Source: Clostridiales bacterium
Lineage (GTDB): Bacteria; Bacillota; Clostridia; Peptostreptococcales; Anaerovoracaceae
NCBI GenBank assembly: GCA_009911365.1
Contig: QXXF01000025.1
Coordinates: 1-64,000 of the forward strand
Reading direction: 5' to 3'
DNA: 64,000 nt
Positions 55,267-62,811 of the stretch are shown here, in pieces. Numbering within the stretch: the first letter of the stretch is position 1; the number at the start of each line of letters is the position of its first letter. The position numbers were made by a program, and so were the translations under genes. Under the pieces are notes generated by a model. That model was not told the DNA's origin. It made no database searches and was given only the letters and a program-made list of their open reading frames with translations.

Positions 55267-55985
55267 TGCGGGTCAAGCTGGATCGTCAGCAAGTCAGCAG
55301 AGGCAGCCTGGTGCTTGTCAACCGGAACCATCCTGTCACCAGGCGGCTAGGAAAGAAAAGCCTGGGCCTGGTGGGACAGGGCATCGCTATGGAAGCCGTG
55401 GCGGCAGCTCAATTGAACAAGCTGCTGAAAGATCAGACGGATATTGTATGCGTCAGCGGCTTTCGCAGCAGAGAAGAGCAGGAGCGGATTTATACAGACT
55501 CTCTCCAGGAAAACGGGGAGGCGTTCACCAGGCAGTATGTGGCTATGCCTTCCCACAGCGAGCACGAATGCGGGCTAGCTATTGATCTGGGGGAAAATCG
55601 GCAGGACATTGATTTCATTCGGCCAGCTTTTCCCTACGAAGGAAAATGCCAGGCATTTAGGGATAAACTGCCGGATCATGGCTTCATCCAGAGATACGAA
55701 GCGGGAAAGGAAACAGTGACGGGCATTTCTCACGAACCATGGCACTTTCGCTACGTAGGACTGCCTCATTCCCTGATGATCCGGGATTTAGGGGTTTCCT
55801 TAGAAGAATACATTCGGATGCTTCGGGAAAAGGAGGTTTTCACATGGAATTGGCAGGGGAGAGAAATCAATGTGCGGTACGTGCTGGCAAAAGAAGGTGG
55901 AGACACCGTCTGCCATGTGCCAGAGGACAGCGCGTATCAGATCTCTGGGGACAATGTAGGAGGCTTCGTGGTGACATGGCTTTGA
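55263..55985 (+). CDS. vanXY: D,D-carboxypeptidase/dipeptidase, VanXY type
   Basis: A 240-aa VanY-family zinc peptidase. VSGFRSREEQERIY, zinc ligands in PSHSEHECGLAIDLG (H and D) and EPWHFRYVG (H), plus the bifunctional-enzyme C-terminal extension ending AYQISGDNVGGFVVTWL that is shared with VanXY of the vanG cluster. No signal peptide, so cytoplasmic, as for VanXY, which removes D-Ala-D-Ala dipeptides and terminal D-Ala from precursors. Coupled to the ligase gene by overlap. Confidence 0.82.
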   Translation: MMRVKLDRQQVSRGSLVLVNRNHPVTRRLGKKSLGLVGQGIAMEAVAAAQLNKLLKDQTDIVCVSGFRSREEQERIYTDSLQENGEAFTRQYVAMPSHSEHECGLAIDLGENRQDIDFIRPAFPYEGKCQAFRDKLPDHGFIQRYEAGKETVTGISHEPWHFRYVGLPHSLMIRDLGVSLEEYIRMLREKEVFTWNWQGREINVRYVLAKEGGDTVCHVPEDSAYQISGDNVGGFVVTWL

Positions 55986-56051
55986 ACGCCGTTTGAATTG
56001 CCCCTGTGACTTGAGGTTTGTTGCTGTGAATAGAAGATGAGAGGATAACGG

Positions 56052-56100
56052 GGGACGCTCCTGGCGGCATTGTATGGAGTGCGGCGTCCTCTCTTTTCTA
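56052..56100 (+). terminator. Terminator after vanXY-like gene
   Basis: GGACGCTCC and GGAG-GCGTCC arms with an internal loop, then TCTCTTTTCT. It precedes the vanZ-like gene's ribosome site, so vanZ may be expressed separately or by read-through. Confidence 0.5.
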
Positions 56101-56126
56101 ACATCTGCGAGAGGAGAGAGATAGAG

Positions 56127-56774
56127 ATGGTTCGATTGTTATCCATAGGAATCGAGTGTTTGTCGTCAATAATTTTTATCCTACCTGCCATGGTGATTTT
56201 ACGGTACACGTTATGGAAACCATACGGCTTTGGAAAACGCTTCATGGTTTTTCTCTTTGCGATCTATGCGATAGCGGTTTTTTCAGCAGTCGGTATGCCG
56301 ACCGCTTATGACTTACAGGTTAATTTTAACTTTCATCTCATACCACTGATTGATATTTTTCATGGTTCAATGGAATATGTCAGAAATACAATCTTGAATG
56401 TCCTTTTGTTTATGCCAATGGGTTTTTTGCTGCCTGTCATTTGGCAGGAATATCATTCAGCGAAGAAAACCATATGGATGGGATTGGCCGCATCCACGAT
56501 CATTGAACTGTCACAGATCTTTACGTTTAGACTTACGGACATTGATGATTTGCTCACAAACACGTTGGGAACATTTTTGGGATACCATTGCGGGAAAAAA
56601 ATCATATTCAAGCTGCCGGTGGTATCCATCAATGCCAAAGATGCTTCCATAAAGCATGAAGCCATGCTTGTTTTAGGGGCTGTTTTTCTGATTGCCTTTT
56701 TCCTAAAACCTCTTGTGTCAAACGCAGTGTGGGATCTTGTGCTGTCCAGCCCGTTGTGGGAAAGCGTAAAATAG
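56127..56774 (+). CDS. VanZ family protein
   Basis: A 215-aa membrane protein with five to six TM helices and the VanZ-domain motifs NFNFHLIPLIDI, NTILNVLLFMPMGFLLP, ASTIIELSQIFTFR-x-TDIDDLLTNTLG. VanZ proteins give low-level teicoplanin tolerance by an unknown mechanism. ATG 56127 follows GAGAGGAGAGAG; the first ATG (56070) lies in the terminator. Position suggests it belongs functionally with the vanW-G-XY genes. Confidence 0.85.
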   Translation: MVRLLSIGIECLSSIIFILPAMVILRYTLWKPYGFGKRFMVFLFAIYAIAVFSAVGMPTAYDLQVNFNFHLIPLIDIFHGSMEYVRNTILNVLLFMPMGFLLPVIWQEYHSAKKTIWMGLAASTIIELSQIFTFRLTDIDDLLTNTLGTFLGYHCGKKIIFKLPVVSINAKDASIKHEAMLVLGAVFLIAFFLKPLVSNAVWDLVLSSPLWESVK

Positions 56775-56951
56775 GCTGGAGAAAAAACATGAATGTTGAT
56801 CGTGATTTCAGAGGGGATTCATGATATCAAAAGTGCGATTGATTGAGACAGCAAAGATGGCGAAAGCATAAAAAGTCACCCTGTGATGGCTATTTATTCC
56901 GCAATTAAATAGGATGTAGGAAGAATTTGCGGTTTATAACCGTAAAACTAA

Positions 56952-56980
56952 TTGAATTGCTATAAGTTTTGCGGTATACT
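56952..56980 (+). promoter_or_regulatory. Promoter of DUF4143 ATPase gene
   Basis: TTGAAT at 56952-56957, 17-nt spacer, TATACT at 56975-56980; transcript leader about 18 nt. Confidence 0.65.
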
Positions 56981-57004
56981 ACTACATAAATGGAGGTAGT
57001 TGTC

Positions 57005-58216
57005 GTGATTTACAGACCTATGTATATGGATAAAATAATGGCTTATGTGGATACTCCCTTTGTAAAAATACTCACAGGAGTACGCCGCTGCGGAAAGTCT
57101 ACGATACTCAAAATGATTATGGAAAAGCTTAAACATGAGCGAAATGTTCCGGTGGAGCGTATCATAAGCTGTCGTTATGATTCAATGGAATATGAGGATA
57201 TGACGGCGAAGCAGATGTACGCTCAGTTAAAGGAGCGACTTTCGTCCGATGAAAAAACCTATTTATTTCTTGACGAGATTCAGGAAATTGAGGGCTGGGA
57301 AAAAGTTATCAACTCTCTCTCATCGGATTTTGACGTTGATCTGTATATAACAGGCTCTAACTCTCGAATGATGTCCTCCGAAATATCAACCTATCTTACC
57401 GGGAGATATGTTTCCTTCCGAATTTTTACACTCTCTTTCAGTGAATACCTGATGTTCAAGGAGTGCTATGCCACTGTGGAAAATCCTAAAACAGAACTTG
57501 CGAACTATGTCCGTTTGGGTGGCTTTCCCGCGACCCATTTACAGGCGTATTCTCAGGATGAAATTTATACGATTGTCAGGGATATATACAATTCAACGAT
57601 TTTTTCCGATATTGTAAAACGGAATCAGGTCAGGAAAATCGACCAGTTGGAGCGTGTTGTAAAATATACCTTCAATAATGTTGGCAATACCTTTTCTGCG
57701 AAGTCGATCGCAGACTACTTGAAATCGGAGCGTCGGTCCCTTGACAATGAGACGGTCTATAGCTATTTGGAAAAGCTGGAAAAGGCATATTTGCTCCATC
57801 GTTGTTCCCGGTATGATTTGCAGGGAAAGGAAATTCTGAAAACACAGGAAAAATTCTATCTTGCGGATATTGCCTTACGGTACAGTGTTCTTGGATATAA
57901 CACGGACAGCGTGGCTTCAAGCCTTGAAAATATCGTGTATTTGGAGCTTTGCAGGCGCGGGTACACCGTCAATGTTGGTAAAACCGGCGATGGTGAAATT
58001 GATTTTGTGGCTACAAGGCAAAATGAAAAAGTCTATGTTCAGGTCACACAGGAAATGAAATCTGAAAAGACGGAAAAACGAGAGTACGATCGTTTGCTTG
58101 AAATACACGATAATTACCCCAAATATGTTCTTACGACAGACGAATTCGCAGGAGGAAACTATGAGGGCATTAAGACAATGCACATAGCGGATTTTCTGCT
58201 TAGTTCTGAATATTGA
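57005..58216 (+). CDS. ATP-binding protein, AAA_14/DUF4143 type
   Basis: A 403-aa protein. The N-terminal AAA_14 ATPase has Walker A TGVRRCGKST and Walker B YLFLDEIQEIEGWE. It has YITGSNSRMMSSEISTYLTG (sensor region), a winged-helix middle and a C-terminal DUF4143 restriction-like core (GDGEIDFVATRQNEKVYVQVT). Start GTG 57005 is set by TGGAGG at 56991-56996; the ATG at 56990 would contain that site. Own promoter. The family is common and often mobile in gut anaerobes; biochemical function unproven. A broken relative lies at 20686-21013. Confidence 0.88.
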   Translation: MIYRPMYMDKIMAYVDTPFVKILTGVRRCGKSTILKMIMEKLKHERNVPVERIISCRYDSMEYEDMTAKQMYAQLKERLSSDEKTYLFLDEIQEIEGWEKVINSLSSDFDVDLYITGSNSRMMSSEISTYLTGRYVSFRIFTLSFSEYLMFKECYATVENPKTELANYVRLGGFPATHLQAYSQDEIYTIVRDIYNSTIFSDIVKRNQVRKIDQLERVVKYTFNNVGNTFSAKSIADYLKSERRSLDNETVYSYLEKLEKAYLLHRCSRYDLQGKEILKTQEKFYLADIALRYSVLGYNTDSVASSLENIVYLELCRRGYTVNVGKTGDGEIDFVATRQNEKVYVQVTQEMKSEKTEKREYDRLLEIHDNYPKYVLTTDEFAGGNYEGIKTMHIADFLLSSEY

Positions 58217-58247
58217 AAATTAGGAAAAATTTAAATAAAGAGATTTT

Positions 58248-58589
58248 TCATAAAGGCAGATCCTTTTTCAGAAACCAGAGGATGCCTGCTGCGTAAAGAC
58301 AGCCGGCGAGGGCCGCCATGACAAAAAAACACAGAGATATTCCAGCTCCAAAGATCAAAGAATTTTTGGAGCTGTTAAAGATACAGGAAGAGCAGAAGCA
58401 GATGCCACTGATGACAAAAGGATAGAGGAAAATACCAAAATTCAGTATGAGAAACGTATCTACGTCAAGCGCGTCCGGCTGGAAGACATTGGCTGCATAT
58501 CGCTTATGAACAGGGGAGTGAACACATTGGTCATAATAACCAGAAAAACGTACTGGACACGTTGCTTGATTGATACCGCGGCTTTCGTG
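58248..58589 (-). pseudogene. Remnant of an ABC-2 type permease
   Basis: The minus strand shows ALDVDTFLILNFGIFLYPFV then ISGICFCSSCIFNSSKNSL-IFGAGISLCFFVM and the terminal ILWFLKKDLPL, the end pattern of multi-TM ABC-2 permeases. The helix pair normally between FFVM and the tail is deleted. Upstream sequence (AAVSIKQRVQYVFLVIMTN, TPLF) lies in another frame. No ATPase gene nearby. Inactive. Confidence 0.55.
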
Positions 58590-58650
58590 ATTTGTGAGCC
58601 AATTGATTTTTTTCATCAATCTGTTATAATGATCATGCAAAATAAATAAA

Positions 58651-58764
58651 ATGGAAAAGAGAGATGATAATGCCTATTTAATCACAGGCAATACGAAACA
58701 TTTTCCTAAAAGAACATATATTGTGACACCTGCGGAAATGATGGCAGTTTTAAATGGAAAATAG
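58651..58764 (+). pseudogene. C-terminal remnant of a PIN-domain toxin
   Basis: Thirty-seven codons reading DDNAYLITGNTKHFPK and YIVTPAEMMAVLNGK, the last strand and helix of PIN-family toxins (catalytic GN-K-FP region). Everything before is missing; the ATG at 58651 is fortuitous. Another decayed toxin-antitoxin component in this window. Confidence 0.6.
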
Positions 58765-58789
58765 AAAACAGCAAAAGCAAGGAGCATCC

Positions 58790-59905
58790 ATGATTTATTT
58801 AGACAACAGCGCTACCACAAGACAGCATGACGCGGTAACGGAAGCCATGCTCACATATATGCGGCAGGATTTTGGCAATCCTTCCTCCCTGTACAGCTTG
58901 GGGGTCACGGCGGAAAAAGCTGTGAAAGCCGCCAGAAAAAAAGTAATGAAAGCCATGGGTCAGGCCCAGGGAAATTTATATTTCACATCAGGAGGGACAG
59001 AGGCTGACAGCATGGCGATCTTTGGGGCCGCTGTTGCTAGAAAAAAGCGAGGGCACAGGATCGTCACTTCCCAGGTGGAACATCCCGCGGTGCTGGAGGC
59101 CTGCAAGCGGCTGGAAGAACAGGGCTTTGAGGTAGCATTCGTTGGGGTGGACGATCAATGCCGCCTGGACATGGAACAGTTGAAAGACACGGTAAACGAT
59201 GACACGATTTTGATTTCCATCATGCAGGTGAACAATGAAACAGGGACCGTCATGCCCATTGATGAGATCGCGGAACATAAAAAGCAGGCCATCCTTCACA
59301 CGGACGCAGTGCAGGCGCTGGGCAAGCTGGCTCTTCCAAAGAAGGCGGACATGATCTCTGTCAGCGGTCACAAGATTCACGGGCCAAAGGGTATCGGTGC
59401 TTTGTGGCTAGGGCCGAAGCTTCATATCCCGGCATTTCTCGTAGGCGGCGGGCAGGAAAGCGGGATGCGTTCAGGAACAGAAAACGTCCCAGGCATTGCG
59501 GGATTTGGCACAGCGGCGGACATGATACGGCTGGGTACGGAAGTGGGTGAATTGCGGGATTATTTGCTGGAGGGCATTTTGCGAGAGATCCCAGATGTGA
59601 AGGTCAATAGTCCCCAGGACGGCTGCCCATCAGTGCTCAACGTGTCCTTTTTAGGGACGAGGGCAGAAGTGCTGCTTCATACTTTAGAGCAGGACGAGAT
59701 CTACGTTTCCACTGGTTCAGCTTGTTCTTCCAACAAGAAAGGGCAGAGCCACGTACTGAAGGCCATGGGCCTGACGGACAAGGAGATCGAAGGAGCCATC
59801 CGTTTCAGCTTCAGCAGATACAATACCAAGGAAGAAATGGACATTGTGTTGGATAAAGTCAAAGGCGCTGTGGAGCGATTTCGCAGGCTGGGAAGTTTCA
59901 GATAA
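58790..59905 (+). CDS. Cysteine desulfurase (NifS/IscS-like)
   Basis: A 371-aa fold-type I PLP enzyme. YLDNSATT, ITSGGTEAD-type FTSGGTEAD (66-73), PLP-lysine K195 (VSGHKIHGPKG), and catalytic Cys312 in STGSACSSNKKGQSHVL. Converts L-cysteine to alanine plus enzyme persulfide. Start ATG 58790 follows AAGGAG at 58777-58782. Followed 16 bp later by thiI, so its persulfide most likely feeds 4-thiouridine synthesis rather than general Fe-S assembly; no iscU is present. Confidence 0.92.
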   Translation: MIYLDNSATTRQHDAVTEAMLTYMRQDFGNPSSLYSLGVTAEKAVKAARKKVMKAMGQAQGNLYFTSGGTEADSMAIFGAAVARKKRGHRIVTSQVEHPAVLEACKRLEEQGFEVAFVGVDDQCRLDMEQLKDTVNDDTILISIMQVNNETGTVMPIDEIAEHKKQAILHTDAVQALGKLALPKKADMISVSGHKIHGPKGIGALWLGPKLHIPAFLVGGGQESGMRSGTENVPGIAGFGTAADMIRLGTEVGELRDYLLEGILREIPDVKVNSPQDGCPSVLNVSFLGTRAEVLLHTLEQDEIYVSTGSACSSNKKGQSHVLKAMGLTDKEIEGAIRFSFSRYNTKEEMDIVLDKVKGAVERFRRLGSFR

Positions 59906-59921
59906 ATAAAGGAGAAATACA

Positions 59922-61109
59922 TTGAACGAACAGCATATTTTTATTGTAAGATGCGGGGAAGTGGCGTTGAAAGGCATGAACAAGCCTTATTTCGAGCGCA
60001 TGCTGGCAGAACGGATCCGCAAACTCCTCAAGAGAAAATTCGAGGATTTTGAAGTAAAACGCCACGAAGGATTGATTTTCGTTAGAGCTGACAAGGCCTA
60101 TGAAAGGCAGGAGATTATTCATGAAATCTCCAAAGTCTTTGGCGTAGCCTCTATCAGCCCCGCAGTGGAAGCCGAATCCAATCTAGATGCGATCGGTGAA
60201 GCAGCGGTAGCGTATATGAAGGAAATCATTGAGGAACGGGGCATCAGGACCTTTAAAGTCAAGGCAAAGCGGGCGGACAAAAATTTTCCAGTCAAATCCC
60301 CGGACATTGGCAGGATCATTGGGGCAAAGATCCTCGTTGGCTGCAAAGTGTTGAAAGTGAATGTAAACCAGCCGGATTGCTTGCTCTTTGTGGACGTGCG
60401 CCAGGACAAGTCGTACATTTACCAGGACAAGATCCCGGGCTTTGGCGGCCTTCCGCTGGGAACCAACGGCAAAGGCATGAGCCTTCTTTCTGGCGGCATC
60501 GACAGCCCGGTAGCCACATGGATGATGGCAAAGCGGGGCATGCTCATTGAAGCCATCCATTTTCATTCCTATCCGTATACCAGCCAGCGAGCCCAGGAAA
60601 AAGTCGAAGAACTAGCCAAGACCGTGGCTGTTTTCTGTGGACGGTTTAAAATGCATGTGATCAATCTGCTGCCTATCCAAGAACAGATCGTCCAGAACTG
60701 TCCAGAAGAAGAAACCACGATCCTGGTTCGCCGCTTTATGATGCGGATCGCGGAGCAGGTGGCCAAAGAAACAGGCTGCGGCATGCTGATCACTGGAGAA
60801 AACTTGGGCCAGGTGGCTAGTCAGACAGCGGAAGCCCTGGTGGTGACAGACGCTTCTGTGGGACTTCCGGTAATGCGGCCCCTGATTGCCATGGATAAGG
60901 TGGATATCATGGATAAGGCTCGGGAAATCGGGACTTATGAGACTTCCATACAGCCCTATGAAGACTGCTGCACCGTATTTTTGCCAAAGCATCCGGCCAC
61001 AAAGCCAAAGTTGGAGCGCATCCTCCAGTCAGAGAGCAAACTAGACTGTGAAACCCTGATTGCGGAGGCAGTGGCTTCTAGGGAAACCATCGACATAAAG
61101 CCGGAATGA
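59922..61109 (+). CDS. thiI: tRNA 4-thiouridine sulfurtransferase ThiI
   Basis: A 395-aa protein. N-terminal ferredoxin-like and THUMP domains (to about 165) precede a PP-loop ATPase with SLLSGGIDSPVATWMMA (about 187-203) and ITGENLGQVASQT. The length shows there is no C-terminal rhodanese domain, as is usual in Firmicutes. It adenylates U8 of tRNA and accepts sulfur directly from the upstream desulfurase. Start TTG 59922 with AAAGGAGAA at 59908-59916. Confidence 0.95.
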   Translation: MNEQHIFIVRCGEVALKGMNKPYFERMLAERIRKLLKRKFEDFEVKRHEGLIFVRADKAYERQEIIHEISKVFGVASISPAVEAESNLDAIGEAAVAYMKEIIEERGIRTFKVKAKRADKNFPVKSPDIGRIIGAKILVGCKVLKVNVNQPDCLLFVDVRQDKSYIYQDKIPGFGGLPLGTNGKGMSLLSGGIDSPVATWMMAKRGMLIEAIHFHSYPYTSQRAQEKVEELAKTVAVFCGRFKMHVINLLPIQEQIVQNCPEEETTILVRRFMMRIAEQVAKETGCGMLITGENLGQVASQTAEALVVTDASVGLPVMRPLIAMDKVDIMDKAREIGTYETSIQPYEDCCTVFLPKHPATKPKLERILQSESKLDCETLIAEAVASRETIDIKPE

Positions 61110-61145
61110 TCGCCAAAAATAGAAGAATTTCCTCTTTTTCTCTTA

Positions 61146-61174
61146 AGGACAAGCACACCTGCCAGTACTATAAT
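61146..61174 (+). promoter_or_regulatory. Promoter of the spoIIA operon
   Basis: Perfect TATAAT at 61169-61174 with a poor -35, AGGACA, at 61146-61151 (17-nt spacer). A GAAT (61176-61179) and AGGA are present, but their spacing is too wide for a standard sigma-H promoter. Confidence 0.4.
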
Positions 61175-61213
61175 GGAATAGTAGGCCGCAGATGGAGAAA
61201 GGAGGAATTTTTT

Positions 61214-61594
61214 ATGCGATTGGAATTTCAGATGACAGACGATATCCTCATTGCTTCTGCTTTTGGTGAATTGGATCACCACAGTGCGGGGGCGGTGAGG
61301 GATGAGATAGATGAAACTATGAAAGCCTTTGGCTGCCGCCACTTGATCTTGGACTTCGAGAAGGTGACGTTCATGGACAGTTCTGGCATCGGCGTGGTGC
61401 TGGGAAGATACAACAAGGTGACGAAACAAGGAGGCCGGCTCTTTTTGGCAGGGTGTTCGGAATTCATAGAAAAGATCCTGTATATGGCAGGCGTGTTCAC
61501 AGTCGTGGACAAGCAGAGGAGCGCAGAGGATGCGGTCTGCCTGCTGAAAGGGCAGCAGCAGATAGAAATGGAGGTGAGCGCCAGTGGACAATAG
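61214..61594 (+). CDS. spoIIAA: Anti-anti-sigma factor SpoIIAA
   Basis: A 126-aa STAS-domain protein with the phosphorylation loop FMDSSGIGVVLGRY (Ser56/57). Dephosphorylated SpoIIAA binds SpoIIAB and frees sigma-F in the forespore. Start ATG 61214 after AAAGGAGG; an ORF extension to 61106 lacks homology and crosses the promoter. Overlaps spoIIAB by 11 bp. Confidence 0.95.
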   Translation: MRLEFQMTDDILIASAFGELDHHSAGAVRDEIDETMKAFGCRHLILDFEKVTFMDSSGIGVVLGRYNKVTKQGGRLFLAGCSEFIEKILYMAGVFTVVDKQRSAEDAVCLLKGQQQIEMEVSASGQ

Positions 61595-62021
61595 GATGAA
61601 GGTGGCGTTTTCTGCAAGAGCGGAGAACGAAGGGTTCGCCAGGTCAGCGGCAGCGGCTTTTGTGGCCTGCATGGATCCTACCATCGAGGAATTGACAGAA
61701 ATCAAGACCGGCGTGTCAGAAGCCGTGAGCAACAGTATCATCCATGGATATGGGGAAGATCCCACCCAGATGGTGGAGTTGGAATGTCAGATCCGTTCTG
61801 GTGGAAAGGTGATCCTCATCATCCGGGACCAGGGCGTGGGCATCGAAGACGTGGAAAAAGCCAGAGAGCCCATGTTTACCACGGGAAGCACGGAAGAGCG
61901 ATCAGGCATGGGCTTTACGGTCATGGAAAGTTTTATGGATAAACTGGAGGTGGTGTCTCGCACCGGAGAGGGAACGACGGTGACGATGACAAAACAGCTT
62001 GACATCAGCAATGGCTTCTAA
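61584..62021 (+). CDS. spoIIAB: Anti-sigma F factor/kinase SpoIIAB
   Basis: A 145-aa GHKL kinase: EIKTGVSEAVSNSIIHGY (N-box), RDQGVGIEDVEKA (G1), GMGFTVMESFMD (G2). Binds sigma-F or phosphorylates SpoIIAA. Start GTG 61584 is placed by GGAGGTGA at 61569-61576; ATG 61596 is a less well spaced alternative. Confidence 0.95.
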   Translation: MDNRMKVAFSARAENEGFARSAAAAFVACMDPTIEELTEIKTGVSEAVSNSIIHGYGEDPTQMVELECQIRSGGKVILIIRDQGVGIEDVEKAREPMFTTGSTEERSGMGFTVMESFMDKLEVVSRTGEGTTVTMTKQLDISNGF

Positions 62022-62751
62022 GTATGTGCCGGTAAAAAAAGAAGATACATATGCGTTAATTGAGAAAGCACAGCAGGGCGACCAGGAGGCACGGGAACTG
62101 ATCGTCAAGCAGAACACAGGACTGGTCAAGAATCTGGCTTTGAAATTTACCGGGTCTGGCTACGAGCTGGACGATCTTTTGCAAATCGGCTTCATGGGGC
62201 TGCTAAAAGCCATAGACCGGTTTGACACCAAATTTGATGTGATGTTTTCCACCTATGCCGTTCCCATGATCTTGGGGGAAATCAAGCGCTATATCCGCGA
62301 TGACGGCAGGATCAAAGTGAGCCGTCAGTTGAAAATCGACATGCGGAACCTGAAAAAAATCAAGGAGGAGTATTATAATAAACACGGCACCTGGCCGAAA
62401 CTCAGTTATTTGTCAGAGGAAATGGGCCAGCCTGTAGAAAAGATCCTGGAGATCTTAGACGCGGCGGAAGCTCTGGCAAACGTAGAAAGCCTGGACAATA
62501 GCGAAATATCGGAAGGTTATCGGGAAAAGAAGGTCAGCCATATTTCCGAAGAAGATCGAAACATCAATATGATCGATTTGAAGATGATGATCGGGACCTT
62601 GTCGGATCGGGAAAGGCAGATCATTGTCCTTCGGTATTTCAAGGATATGACACAGCAACAGATCGCAGGGAAGATCGGGATCTCACAAGTCCAAGTTTCC
62701 CGGATTGAGAAAAAGGTGCTGAAAAACATGAGAGAACAGATGATACGTTGA
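62011..62751 (+). CDS. sigF: RNA polymerase sigma-F factor
   Basis: A 246-aa sporulation sigma factor. Region 2 is VKNLALKFTGSGYELDDLLQIG-type followed by TYAVPMILGEIKRYIRDDG (listed by its landmarks YAVPMI-GEIKR). Region 3 is at about 120-160 and region 4 SDRERQIIVLRYFKDMTQQQ with the HTH IGISQVQVSRIEKK. Directs forespore transcription after septation. ATG 62011 overlaps the spoIIAB end by 11 bp; a TTG at 61999 would add four residues. No strong ribosome site, consistent with translational coupling. Confidence 0.95.
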   Translation: MASKYVPVKKEDTYALIEKAQQGDQEARELIVKQNTGLVKNLALKFTGSGYELDDLLQIGFMGLLKAIDRFDTKFDVMFSTYAVPMILGEIKRYIRDDGRIKVSRQLKIDMRNLKKIKEEYYNKHGTWPKLSYLSEEMGQPVEKILEILDAAEALANVESLDNSEISEGYREKKVSHISEEDRNINMIDLKMMIGTLSDRERQIIVLRYFKDMTQQQIAGKIGISQVQVSRIEKKVLKNMREQMIR

Positions 62752-62758
62752 AATAAGG

Positions 62759-62798
62759 GGGCTTGTCGCATCAGAAATCTAATGCGGCAAGCCCTTTT
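62759..62798 (+). terminator. Terminator of the spoIIA operon
   Basis: 13-bp stem (62759-62771 with 62782-62794, one mismatch), then TTTT. Lies just past the sigF stop and may also serve the converging gene. Confidence 0.8.
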
Positions 62799-62811
62799 AC
62801 CCTTGCGTTTT

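Noticed and set aside
61144-61179. Sigma-H promoter for spoIIAA
   Set aside because: AGGA and GAAT elements are present but about 20 nt apart where 11-12 is expected between the boxes.
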